Made by a program: the position numbers and the translations under genes. A stretch of DNA of 35,848 nt from Caballeronia glebae. GTDB lineage: Bacteria; Pseudomonadota; Gammaproteobacteria; Burkholderiales; Burkholderiaceae. The notes beneath the pieces are model-generated. The model did not search any database. It had not been told where the DNA came from and was given only the letters and a program-made list of their open reading frames with translations. The stretch lies in assembly GCF_001545035.1 (NCBI RefSeq), contig NZ_FCOJ02000069.1:1-35848 (forward strand), in the 5' to 3' direction. Position 1 is the first letter of the stretch, and each line of letters opens with the position of its first letter. Below are positions 15,575 to 22,024 of this stretch, piece by piece.

Positions 15575-16657
15575 ATGAGTTCATCAATTCTCACCGGCAA
15601 GCGCGCATCGGTATTTCAGAAGGCCGACGGCGAGTGGATCTACGCGTTATTCGAACGTGGTTATGAGTCGAACGTCTATCCGCATCAGGACCACTGGTCA
15701 GCGGTCGCGCTCGGCAACTATGCCGATGTCATGCGAAGGCTTTTTTCGCATGCGTCGAGTTGTGAAGGCGGCATGCTGCGGAGCAAGGCTGGATCAATCA
15801 AGCCAGAAAACTTCATCACCTCCTGGCAGCGTGAGCTTGCCAAGCCGTTCACGCTGCCGGACCGGCGCATCGAGCTTTCGTGCTCGACATCCTCGTACTC
15901 GGCCGTCCCACAATCGCAGCTGGCGGAAGTGCGCTTGTCGCTGATTCGGGGTGGTTTCGAGGCACAAGCGGATGCACTGGCGGCGGGCAATCTCAGCGTC
16001 TCGCTGCACGCGGACATCGAGCTCCTGCTTTCCATCTTCGGGAATCGGGGCCCGCTGAGCGTGTGGCGGATACTCAAGGAGTACGACACCGGAACCGTGC
16101 AAATTGACGTTCCCTTGCCGCCGGCGTCAAAGACAGCGATGGAGCGGATGCCCGAAGTCAGGTGCCATGCGATCGATCGCGATAATCGGTTGATTGCGAT
16201 CGGTTCGGCTCCTTGGCGGCATGCAGGCTGGCAGTACAACGCCGTTGGCTCGTTCATCACGGAGGTCGCCTATCCGATCGAGATGGAAGCGCCGGGCTTT
16301 GCAAAGCGGGCGATTCCGGCGTTTCGTGATGTCGTGCGCAGCGCTTCTGCCGTTCCGTCGGCGGCTCGAATCACCGTGACGCCATCGCCAGAAGGCGAGG
16401 ACGCATGGCGAGTTCGAAAGGCCGATGAGATGGCCCGGGCGCTCGGTATTGTCGGCGATGGTCGCGCGGCGCCCGATGTTTTCAGCTTTGAGTTTGGTGA
16501 CTTGCTGCAACGCGAAGATAAGGATCAGCTGCTATACGGGCTGGGCGGTCTGAGCGATGCGCAGGCACAGTGGGAGATTCCGGCGGTGCGCGACTGCGCG
16601 GCGCCAGATCCTGCGTTCTTTGCGGCAGATCTTCAGTTATCGCTCTGCCTCGCCTAA
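15575..16657 (+). CDS. Hypothetical protein
   Basis: A 360-residue protein with ordinary soluble, mixed alpha/beta composition; CTGGAGC lies 7 nt before the ATG. Visible segments: EWIYALFERGYESNVYPHQD near the N-terminus, AEVRLSLIRGGFEAQADALA near residue 120, and a C-terminal SFEFGDLLQREDKDQLLYGL. No signal peptide, membrane span or catalytic motif. It has its own leader hairpin of the shared type and a strong terminator after it, so it is a single-gene unit of the backbone. Family not recognised. Confidence 0.75.
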   Translation: MSSSILTGKRASVFQKADGEWIYALFERGYESNVYPHQDHWSAVALGNYADVMRRLFSHASSCEGGMLRSKAGSIKPENFITSWQRELAKPFTLPDRRIELSCSTSSYSAVPQSQLAEVRLSLIRGGFEAQADALAAGNLSVSLHADIELLLSIFGNRGPLSVWRILKEYDTGTVQIDVPLPPASKTAMERMPEVRCHAIDRDNRLIAIGSAPWRHAGWQYNAVGSFITEVAYPIEMEAPGFAKRAIPAFRDVVRSASAVPSAARITVTPSPEGEDAWRVRKADEMARALGIVGDGRAAPDVFSFEFGDLLQREDKDQLLYGLGGLSDAQAQWEIPAVRDCAAPDPAFFAADLQLSLCLA

Positions 16658-16667
16658 GTTTTCGACG

Positions 16668-16709
16668 AGCGCCACGCACCCGAAATTCCGGGACGTGGCG
16701 CTTCTTTTA
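16668..16709 (+). terminator. Intrinsic terminator after the 15575 gene
   Basis: AGCGCCACG / CGTGGCGCT stem followed by TTCTTTT. It overlaps the stop codon of the converging response-regulator gene, so it may serve both strands. Confidence 0.8.
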
Positions 16710-17144
16710 TGGCCCCAGCGCCAGTGGCGCCACATGGTGAAGGAGAGTCAAAAGGACAGTCGGCGGGTGGCTTTTGCTGCAGTAAGCATCCATGTCGACC
16801 GCCATGCCTTCGGCCACGACGTCTTCTTCTGGAAGCGAGCTGTGGGCGATGATCGGGACCAGACGCATGTGCGCGATCTGGCGCATCGTGCGCGTGAGGT
16901 CAAAGCCGTTCTGGATCGGCATCTCGATATCGAGAACGACGACGTGAGGAATCCAGACACTGATAAGCCTAAGGCTCGTGGTCGAGTCAGCGGTCCGCGC
17001 TTCGAATTCTTCAGTCTCCAGCACGGCCTGCATGGCATCCGCTACATCGCCATCATCGTCCACGATCAGAACGCAGACGGGCGGGGTTACCGGCGCGAAA
17101 GCGCGGGTGGTCCATAGCGAGGGTGTCGATGGCGCGGCGCTCAC
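16707..17144 (-). CDS. Single-domain response regulator (CheY-like)
   Basis: A 145-residue protein consisting essentially of one receiver domain. The acidic pocket is Asp29-Asp31 (VLIVDDDGDV), the phosphoacceptor is Asp72 (VVVLDIEMP), the Ser/Thr switch position is in AHSS near 101-103, and the conserved Lys is Lys124 in YCSKS. No output domain follows, so it would act through protein contact. GTG start with GAGG 9 nt upstream. It runs against the backbone genes, has no histidine kinase beside it, and lies next to an IS element, suggesting acquired cargo. Confidence 0.88.
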   Translation of the reverse strand: MSAAPSTPSLWTTRAFAPVTPPVCVLIVDDDGDVADAMQAVLETEEFEARTADSTTSLRLISVWIPHVVVLDIEMPIQNGFDLTRTMRQIAHMRLVPIIAHSSLPEEDVVAEGMAVDMDAYCSKSHPPTVLLTLLHHVAPLALGP

Positions 17145-17202
17145 GATGCGATCCTCGGACGATTATTAGGTGGTGTCCGAAAGGTGAGCGCAACGCCCGT
17201 TC

Positions 17203-17388
17203 CTAGCTATTCCCGGCGTCCGCGGCGCGTAATTCTTCCAGCGCGAGCTCCGCCTCGTAGGTGGCGCAGGCCCGAGCCGATTGCCGGAACAGTTTCATCC
17301 GGTGTTCGGCCGGGTCCGGAACGGTGATCGACCAGATCCAGCCGCCTTCTTCGTGCTGCACGGAAATGATTTCGGAGGGTTCGTCCAT
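17203..17388 (-). CDS. Small hypothetical protein
   Basis: A 61-residue acidic protein; a pattern of short strands (SEIISVQHEEGGWIWSITVP) then a helix (ACATYEAELALEELRA). GGGAAG lies 8 nt before the ATG. It sits 58 bp upstream of the response regulator on the same strand and could be co-transcribed with it. No family recognised. Confidence 0.6.
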   Translation of the reverse strand: MDEPSEIISVQHEEGGWIWSITVPDPAEHRMKLFRQSARACATYEAELALEELRAADAGNS

Positions 17389-17535
17389 GCGCCGCGCTTC
17401 CCGCCGTTATTGGGTGCCGTGGAGTGTATCGGAGCGATCTGCGGCGCCCAGAAAACGCATTGCGGTGCGCGCGAGAAAGCGAAAGCTTGGTGCGGTCGCA
17501 GGACTATTTGTGGCCCCGTTTCCAAAAAAAAATGT

Positions 17536-17548
17536 ATGGTCAGCCTGA
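17536..17548 (+). repeat. Subterminal inverted repeat of the IS, left copy
   Basis: ATGGTCAGCCTGA; exact reverse complement of the copy at 18861-18873. Confidence 0.85.
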
Positions 17549-17777
17549 TTTCTGCAACCTCGATCTGTGACCTAAGATAAAAGGGCTTGCGCAAATGTAT
17601 CCGGGCTCGAAATGGGCGCGGATCAGAGCGCCCGGCCCTCGATGAGAAGCCGCACCCAACTGTCCTCAAAAGGCCCTCAGTCTGCAGGACTGGATTTTAT
17701 TTCAGGGTTTCAGTTGGGCCGTGAGCCGTTTATCTTCATCACGGGTCAGTGGTCGCAAAAGCAGGCGGGAAAGCTGT
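17549..17777 (-). ncRNA. Candidate bridge RNA region of the IS
   Basis: About 230 bp of non-coding DNA between the transposase stop and the inner end of the repeat. It has several stems: CCCAACTG / CAGTTGGG, GTCCT / AGGAC and GGGCGC / GCGCCC. IS110-family elements express a structured bridge RNA that pairs with target and donor DNA; in IS1111-type members it is reported from the end downstream of the transposase. Assignment here is by position and structure only. Confidence 0.45.
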
Positions 17778-18803
17778 TCAGGCGATAGCCGGTTGCGCCC
17801 GGTACTCGCCACCCTTGGCCAGAATCGCCCAAGCGATTCTGGCCATTTTGTTGGCAAGTGCGCAGGCGACGACATTGCTGTGACGGCGGCGCAGCAGGGC
17901 TTGCAGCCAGCGACCGAGCGCATCCGTTCGCTGCTCGGCAAATCGCATCACCGCACGTGCGCCTTGGACGAGCAGGCTGCGCAACTGCTTGTTGCCGCGC
18001 TTGGAGATCCCCAGGAGGGCCGCTCGGCCTCCGGTCGAATGCTGGCGCGGCACTAGTCCCAAGGAAGCAGCGAAGTCACGACTACATTTGAACGCACGCG
18101 CGTCGCCGGCCATTGCCAACAAGCTGCTGGCGGTGATAGGACCGATTCCCGGAATTGTGAGGAGGCGCTGGCCGGCTTCATCTTCGAGCGTCTGCTGCTT
18201 GATTTGCGTCTCAAGCTCGACGATTTCCTGACTCAACCTTGCGTAGCGCTGATGCAAGCGCAGCAACAAGGTCACCATCGTGGGCGGCAATGCGTGCCTG
18301 GACTCATCCAGAAGCACCGGCAAGCGCGTGATGGCCAGCGCGCCGATTGGCAGATCGATGCCGAATTCGAGCAGAAAAGCGTGAATCTGATTGCTGGTTG
18401 CCGTGCGTTCGCCGACAAGCGATTCGCGCACCCGATGTAACGCGAGCCACGTCTGCTGCTCGGCTGTCTTGACTACGACAAAGCGCATAGCGGGGCGAGA
18501 GGCGGCTTCGCAAATTGCTTCTGCGTCGGCGAAGTCGGTCTTGTTGCCCTTAACGAACGGCCTGACGAAATGCGGCGCAATCAAGCGAACCTGATGTCCA
18601 TACAACTGAAATTTGCGCGCCAGCCAATGCGCGCCAGCGCAAGCTTCCATCGCTAAAACGGCGACGGGACAGGTGGCCAGGCGTGCGTAGAGCTGCTTGC
18701 GCGTCATCTTCTTGCGCCAGATCTGCGTGCCGCGTGCGTCCTGCGCATGCACGAAAAAGCAATGCTTGCCCAGATCAATACCGATGAGCGTCGCGTTCGT
18801 CAT
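17778..18803 (-). CDS. IS110/IS1111-family transposase
   Basis: A 341-residue DEDD-type transposase (recombinase). N-terminal RuvC-like domain: IGIDLGKHCF with the first Asp, AMEACAGAHW with the Glu, NKTDFADAEAI with the later acidic residues. C-terminal Transposase_20 domain: LLTIPGIGPITASSLLA, then LGLVPRQHSTGGR and LGISKRGNKQLRSLL, which carry the candidate catalytic Ser. Length is normal for the family and there is no frameshift, so it looks intact. A 13-bp stem-loop lies just upstream of the start on the transcribed side. Confidence 0.97.
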   Translation of the reverse strand: MTNATLIGIDLGKHCFFVHAQDARGTQIWRKKMTRKQLYARLATCPVAVLAMEACAGAHWLARKFQLYGHQVRLIAPHFVRPFVKGNKTDFADAEAICEAASRPAMRFVVVKTAEQQTWLALHRVRESLVGERTATSNQIHAFLLEFGIDLPIGALAITRLPVLLDESRHALPPTMVTLLLRLHQRYARLSQEIVELETQIKQQTLEDEAGQRLLTIPGIGPITASSLLAMAGDARAFKCSRDFAASLGLVPRQHSTGGRAALLGISKRGNKQLRSLLVQGARAVMRFAEQRTDALGRWLQALLRRRHSNVVACALANKMARIAWAILAKGGEYRAQPAIA

Positions 18804-18821
18804 GATGGCCTCCGAAAAAGG

Positions 18822-18857
18822 AAATGGCCCGATCAGCGTAAGCCGATCGGGCCATTT
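18822..18857 (-). promoter_or_regulatory. Stem-loop upstream of the transposase start
   Basis: Perfect 13-bp inverted repeat AAATGGCCCGATC / GATCGGGCCATTT around a 10-nt loop, 19 bp before the transposase ATG. Such hairpins in IS ends can limit translation of transcripts entering from outside. Confidence 0.65.
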
Positions 18858-18860
18858 CGG

Positions 18861-18873
18861 TCAGGCTGACCAT
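18861..18873 (-). repeat. Subterminal inverted repeat of the IS, right copy
   Basis: TCAGGCTGACCAT; exact reverse complement of 17536-17548. Confidence 0.85.
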
Positions 18874-18880
18874 CTCATTA

Positions 18881-19187
18881 GGCCCCTTCGGAGCGTTCCA
18901 AAGAGGCCTTTGGTACCACACCTAACTCACTCAAGAAAATCATATCGGACTGCGCGGTCCAACAAAGGCCAAATGAGAACGAATTTGGGTGGGCTCTTCG
19001 GCCGAAGGTATATGTTGCCGATCGTTAGATTGAGGCTTATCTCAGGTTTGTCGACGGCCCTCGGATAGAAGACGAACTTTTAGCGCCGCTCCAGAAATCG
19101 AGTCGGCGCTCTTTTTCGCGGCCGCGATCTTGATCGTCGCGTATGTAGTCGCTCGGTGCGAAGGCGATGAATGTTGAGAAGGCATAG
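18881..19187 (+). other. Gene-free stretch to the right of the IS
   Basis: No convincing coding frame. It begins with sequence next to the IS that may be a remnant of an interrupted unit, carries an 8-bp inverted repeat (GGCCTTTG / CAAAGGCC), and contains a terminator at 19082-19116. The next regulatory module starts at 19188. Confidence 0.5.
19082..19116 (+). terminator. Intrinsic terminator, upstream gene not apparent
   Basis: AGCGCCG / CGGCGCT stem with a 15-nt loop and five Ts. No intact gene ends just before it, which would fit a unit interrupted by the nearby insertion. Confidence 0.65.
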
Positions 19188-19268
19188 TGAAATCGCGAGC
19201 TTTCGTGCCTTCGTCGCCTGGTTAGCCTCGTAGACTAGCCTCATTCCCCGCGCATCTGCGCATCGACC
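19188..19268 (+). promoter_or_regulatory. Shared promoter/leader module, copy 2
   Basis: TGAAATCGCGAGCTTT box at 19188 (identical over 16 bp to the parB copy), -10-like TAGACT at 19231, 5' hairpin GCGCA / TGCGC (19250-19261), then TCGACC. Relative to the parB copy the hairpin stem changes on both sides, so pairing is kept. Drives the 19413 gene. Confidence 0.62.
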
Positions 19269-19328
19269 TAACCCTCCAGCGTGCTAGAGGTCCGTCTTCT
19301 CTCCAGCCGTCCATGTCGGCAATCTTCT

Positions 19329-19354
19329 GGCGACCCTTGTTGGTCGCCTTTTTT
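19329..19354 (+). terminator. Terminator-like hairpin inside the 19413 leader
   Basis: GGCGACC / GGTCGCC stem and six Ts, lying between the promoter-like module and the coding sequence, so it is placed where it could act as an attenuator. Confidence 0.7.
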
Positions 19355-19357
19355 CGT

Positions 19358-19393
19358 CCCCTTGGGAGCCGATCCCAACGGGAGACGGCTCCC
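19358..19393 (+). promoter_or_regulatory. Bistable/pseudoknot-type leader hairpin before the 19413 gene
   Basis: Stem CCCCTTGGGA / TCCCAACGGG (one mismatch) with loop GCCGA. The competing pairing GGGAGCCG (19364-19371) with CGGCTCCC (19386-19393) is a perfect 8 bp and is followed by TTTTCTT. Ends 19 nt before the ATG. Confidence 0.62.
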
Positions 19394-19412
19394 TTTTCTT
19401 GAGGAGCTGTCT

Positions 19413-19658
19413 ATGTCTCGCACTCTCGCACCTGTCGTCAAGGTTTCCAGCAAGAACGGTTTCATGACGAATCAGCGTGTGGTCGGTCAGGACGTCGAGG
19501 CCAGTCCGCCGCAGCTTTACGCCGGTCGAATTCGTTCAGTGTGGAGCGACGGCACGGCAATGGTGGACTGGGACTATTCGCTCAATCCCCAAGCCGAAGG
19601 GCATCTGGTGACAAGCGGTCGTGTCAGACTCCATCACCTCGGCCATGCCGCCTCTTAG
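19413..19658 (+). CDS. Small hypothetical protein
   Basis: An 81-residue protein. GAGGAG lies about 9 nt before the ATG. The sequence shows strand-rich character with an SH3-like feel (QLYAGRIRSVWSDGTAMVDWDYSL ... GRVRLHHLGHA), which is only an impression. First gene after the second copy of the shared leader module; followed by its own terminator. Function unknown. Confidence 0.72.
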   Translation: MSRTLAPVVKVSSKNGFMTNQRVVGQDVEASPPQLYAGRIRSVWSDGTAMVDWDYSLNPQAEGHLVTSGRVRLHHLGHAAS

Positions 19659-19673
19659 TTCTTCGTAATTGAC

Positions 19674-19699
19674 GCGTCCAGTTCGCTGGACGCCGTTTT
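19674..19699 (+). terminator. Intrinsic terminator after the 19413 gene
   Basis: GCGTCCAG / CTGGACGC stem with TTCG loop and a short T run. Confidence 0.8.
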
Positions 19700-19717
19700 C
19701 TTCCCGATTCTTTCCGA

Positions 19718-19751
19718 TCAGGGCAACCAACCCTGACGGGCATGGTTGCCC
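19718..19751 (+). promoter_or_regulatory. Bistable/pseudoknot-type leader hairpin before the lipoprotein gene
   Basis: Stem TCAGGG / CCCTGA with loop CAACCAA. Loop CAACCA pairs perfectly with TGGTTG just downstream (19743-19748), a good H-type pseudoknot; as a competing hairpin GGGCAACC / GGTTGCCC gives 8 bp. Ends 19 nt before the ATG. Confidence 0.65.
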
Positions 19752-19770
19752 CATTTTCGTTGAGGCAACC

Positions 19771-20229
19771 ATGTTCAAAATCATCTCCGGCCTGATCCTC
19801 GTGTGCATGCTGTCTGCATGCGCCAGCGCCGACTTCGGTTCGCCGAATACCTACCTGCGCTACGACGTTCAACGCATCGGCCAGTTCGAGCAGGCAACCA
19901 TCCTGCGCGTGCGTCCGATTACGATTGAAAGCAATTCCGGCTCATCGGGCATTGCCTCGATCGTCAGTGCAGCAGCGGGCGCCTTCCTCGGCTCGCAAGT
20001 CATCGGCAATGGTAGCGGCCGCTATGTCGCCGGCGCGCTTTCCGGCTCGGTTTCCGGGCTGGTGGCTCAGCGCGTTAGTGCCGCTATGTCGCGTCACAGT
20101 GTCGAAGTCTTCCTTCGCCGCGCCAACGGCGAGACCGTGGTCGTCACGCAGGTCGACGATCAGCAGTTCGTCGCTGGCCAGCAGGTTTTTCTCGTTTCGA
20201 ACGGCACTCGTTACCGGCTCACCCACTAA
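19771..20229 (+). CDS. Glycine-zipper outer-membrane lipoprotein
   Basis: About 152 residues. A lipoprotein signal peptide is plain: MFKIISGLILVCMLSAC with lipobox L-S-A-C and acylated Cys17. After a short polar region, residues about 65-105 are a glycine-zipper 2TM-like segment (IVSAAAGAFLGSQVIGNGSG ... VAGALSGSVSGLVAQRV), followed by a strand-rich C-terminus (VVTQVDDQQFVAGQQVFLVS, RYRLTH). This is the SlyB/Pcp-like layout, probably anchored in the outer membrane facing the periplasm. Such lipoproteins are common on conjugative elements; a link with the transfer apparatus is inference. TGAGGC precedes the ATG. Confidence 0.85.
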   Translation: MFKIISGLILVCMLSACASADFGSPNTYLRYDVQRIGQFEQATILRVRPITIESNSGSSGIASIVSAAAGAFLGSQVIGNGSGRYVAGALSGSVSGLVAQRVSAAMSRHSVEVFLRRANGETVVVTQVDDQQFVAGQQVFLVSNGTRYRLTH

Positions 20230-20312
20230 CAGGCGGCACGGCTGAAGCCTGCGCTCGACGCTTATAAGGCGCGATTCCTCTAACCGGGCATCGTGACACG
20301 CATCTCTTAATT

Positions 20313-20366
20313 GCGCGGTGAAAACCGCGCCAACCCTTGCGGGGCAGGCCCCGCAAGGGACCTGCC
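20313..20366 (+). promoter_or_regulatory. Leader with GAAA hairpin and pseudoknot-type hairpin before the 20389 gene
   Basis: First hairpin GCGCGGT / ACCGCGC with a GAAA tetraloop (20313-20330). Then a perfect 10-bp stem CCCTTGCGGG / CCCGCAAGGG (20334-20359) with loop GCAGGC; GCAGG of the loop pairs with CCTGC (20361-20365) one nucleotide past the stem, an almost ideal H-type pseudoknot geometry. Ends 22 nt before the ATG. Confidence 0.65.
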
Positions 20367-20388
20367 TCGTCTGCAATGTGAGGCAATC

Positions 20389-20787
20389 ATGAAGTTTCCC
20401 CGAGTGTTCTACGCGGATCGCAGCAGCGCCAATTCCGGCGCAAAAGAGGCTCTGCAAAGACACGCGACGCGCGTTCTGCGTCGCGTTGCGCAGGACTTGC
20501 GTCTTCCCGCCCACGCGCACGAAATCGTCACTGATACTCGCCGCGGCAGTTCCGCGGTGCGCGTGTCGTTGCGTACGGAGACGTTGTTCGTCGATGTTCT
20601 CGAGCGTCGCTGCGGTTCGGGCGTCGCGCTGAGCTTCAGAACGCGGCGCGGTCGCTCCGATGTGACAGGCGGCGGCGAGAATCACGTCGCGCTTGCTCAA
20701 CTCGAAACCCCCGGGGGCTATCGAGCGATGCTCGACGGCTTACGTTTGGCTGGTGGTATCGACCTGAAGTGCGGAGGTCGTCGATGA
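20389..20787 (+). CDS. Small basic hypothetical protein
   Basis: About 132 residues, strongly basic (KEALQRHATRVLRRVAQDLR), so nucleic-acid binding is possible. GAGGC lies upstream of the ATG at 20389; the frame is open further upstream only through the leader hairpins. The C-terminal part (YRAMLDGLRLAGGIDLKCGG) is helical. Its stop overlaps the next ATG by 4 nt, so translation is coupled. Family not recognised. Confidence 0.65.
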   Translation: MKFPRVFYADRSSANSGAKEALQRHATRVLRRVAQDLRLPAHAHEIVTDTRRGSSAVRVSLRTETLFVDVLERRCGSGVALSFRTRRGRSDVTGGGENHVALAQLETPGGYRAMLDGLRLAGGIDLKCGGRR

Positions 20788-21248
20788 AACTGGCGAAGGT
20801 GAAAATCGAGTACAGCTCCGGCACCACGATCGTGGACCGGGTCACCCTCGATCCAGCAACGGGCGAAGTTCATCTGGCACCGCGCGTACTGCGGCTGCTC
20901 AGCAAGATGGAGGAGTCGGAGTGCTCGCCGTCGTTCAGCCTCCAGTACAAAGGCGACGTCTTGCCGGTGAAAATGGTAGATGACGGCAGGTATAGGGTGT
21001 CGATCCCTCCCGAACCGGGCCCGGGCTTACAACAAGTGCTTCACGCAGTTGCGACGCCGACAAAAGACCAGCGGCACCAAAATGGGCGCTGCCTCCACAC
21101 CCTATCAGCGGCATCGATTGGAGGTGCAGTCGGCTACGCTCATTCTGCGTCGGCGTGGGATTCGTTGACGATCGCAAGTACGAGCGCACTCGCTGCCCTC
21201 GGAGTAGTATTGCGGTATGCAGGCCACTACGTAATGAAAGGAGATTGA
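20784..21248 (+). CDS. Hypothetical protein with C-terminal membrane segment
   Basis: About 154 residues. GGAGG precedes the ATG at 20784, which overlaps the previous stop. Residues 1-75 are strand-rich (KLAKVKIEYSSGTTIVDRVT ... SFSLQYKGDVLPVKMVDDGR); a hydrophobic, Ala-rich stretch near the C-terminus (LTIASTSALAALGVVLRYAG) is a likely membrane span. It is followed at once by a tiny membrane-protein gene with its own strong ribosome site. Function unknown. Confidence 0.65.
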   Translation: MKLAKVKIEYSSGTTIVDRVTLDPATGEVHLAPRVLRLLSKMEESECSPSFSLQYKGDVLPVKMVDDGRYRVSIPPEPGPGLQQVLHAVATPTKDQRHQNGRCLHTLSAASIGGAVGYAHSASAWDSLTIASTSALAALGVVLRYAGHYVMKGD

Positions 21249-21249
21249 C

Positions 21250-21360
21250 GTGGGCGCAACAATTTTCACATTGGTATTCGGCTTGTCCATTGCAGCCTTC
21301 TTCATGTGGAGCGCCAACAATGGTCGCAAAGCCGATCGCGAACGCGATTGGGGTAAATGA
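21250..21360 (+). CDS. 36-residue single-span membrane peptide
   Basis: GTG start preceded by AAAGGAG 7 nt upstream, one nucleotide after the previous stop. The product has one membrane span (TIFTLVFGLSIAAFFMW) and a short, highly charged C-terminal tail (NNGRKADRERDWGK), the layout of small bacterial accessory membrane peptides such as CcoS-like proteins; identity with any of them is not claimed. It is the third gene of the 20389 operon, which ends at the terminator 36 bp downstream. Confidence 0.7.
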   Translation: MGATIFTLVFGLSIAAFFMWSANNGRKADRERDWGK

Positions 21361-21395
21361 TTCGACACAGCGCAAGCTGAGTCACACAAGCTAAG

Positions 21396-21423
21396 CCGCA
21401 CCTCTAGGGGTGCGGTTTTTTTT
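21396..21423 (+). terminator. Intrinsic terminator of the 20389-21360 operon
   Basis: CCGCACC / GGTGCGG stem followed by nine Ts. Confidence 0.88.
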
Positions 21424-21436
21424 GTCCATCGTTTTG

Positions 21437-21457
21437 CGCGCCTACGGGCGCGTTTTG
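21437..21457 (+). terminator. Terminator-like hairpin just before the 21477 gene
   Basis: CGCGCC / GGCGCG with a TACG tetraloop and TTTT, ending about 20 nt before the next start codon and only 14 nt after the previous terminator. Confidence 0.6.
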
Positions 21458-21476
21458 CATTTTCAGGAGCCCCACC

Positions 21477-21923
21477 ATGCATCAACCGATCACTGCCGCA
21501 CTGCCGATGAGCATCGGCGCTGCCGGCGCAGTCGATATCAGAGCTATCGCTCGGCTGGACACCAAAGGCAAGTCGCTGAGTCAGGTGTTCTTGGAACTGA
21601 GTCGTGTTTTGTGCAAGACCGAGCTCAAGCCGGAGTGGCTGTGTCCCGCCAACATGCTCGACGACGCCAATGAAGCGGTCTACGGCGCTCGCCACTGTAG
21701 ACCGTGGCCGGAGCCGTTTTCGCACGACCGGATTTCCGTGTCCGTATGCACGGGCAATTCGGAAGGGTGGATCATCCACGTTGACTGGATTAGCCGCCGA
21801 CCGCTCGCAGACTCGCTCGAGCGGACGTACGCGGTGATGCCGTTGCTGCGTGCGAAGGTTTTCTCAAGCGACCACGCGTGGTCACTCGCGCGTGTCATCG
21901 CGCGATTGCTGGACGCCGCGTAA
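21477..21923 (+). CDS. Hypothetical protein
   Basis: A 148-residue soluble protein; CAGGAG precedes the ATG by about 8 nt. Segments such as KSLSQVFLELSRVL, RISVSVCTGNSEGWIIHVDW and AWSLARVIARLLDAA suggest an alpha/beta fold. No motif is recognised. It lies between two terminator-like hairpins and the leader of the 22025 gene, so it is probably a single-gene unit. Confidence 0.65.
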   Translation: MHQPITAALPMSIGAAGAVDIRAIARLDTKGKSLSQVFLELSRVLCKTELKPEWLCPANMLDDANEAVYGARHCRPWPEPFSHDRISVSVCTGNSEGWIIHVDWISRRPLADSLERTYAVMPLLRAKVFSSDHAWSLARVIARLLDAA

Positions 21924-21942
21924 AGCGGTTCTCACGCTCGTC

Positions 21943-22011
21943 GCGCCACTAGGCGCAACCCACCCTTGCCGGGCGTCGACCCGTCGGGGATCGATTGCCC
22001 GGCTTTTCTTT
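21943..22011 (+). promoter_or_regulatory. Leader hairpins before the 22025 gene
   Basis: A small hairpin GCGCC / GGCGC (21943-21956) followed by AACCC, then a long hairpin closed by GCCGGGC / GCCCGGC (21968-22003) with inner TCGA / TCGA and CCC / GGG pairs, ending in TTTTCTTTT. It resembles the other leaders in order (small hairpin, then CCC..GGG hairpin) but folds best as one terminator-like stem. Confidence 0.5.
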
Positions 22012-22024
22012 TGGACGATCGATC

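Larger units (their letters stand above)
17530..18880 (-). mobile_element. IS110-family element, IS1111-type
   Basis: About 1.35 kb, containing one transposase gene. Its extent is estimated from a perfect 13-bp inverted repeat lying inside each end (17536-17548 and 18861-18873). IS1111-type members of the IS110 family are known for subterminal rather than terminal repeats; exact ends and any target duplication cannot be set from this sequence alone. The long non-coding part lies downstream of the transposase, as expected for this subgroup. The element reads against the backbone genes. Confidence 0.8.

Noticed and set aside
17281..17580. Rightward frames opposite the 61-residue gene
   Set aside because: Extend into the IS repeat and lack ribosome sites.
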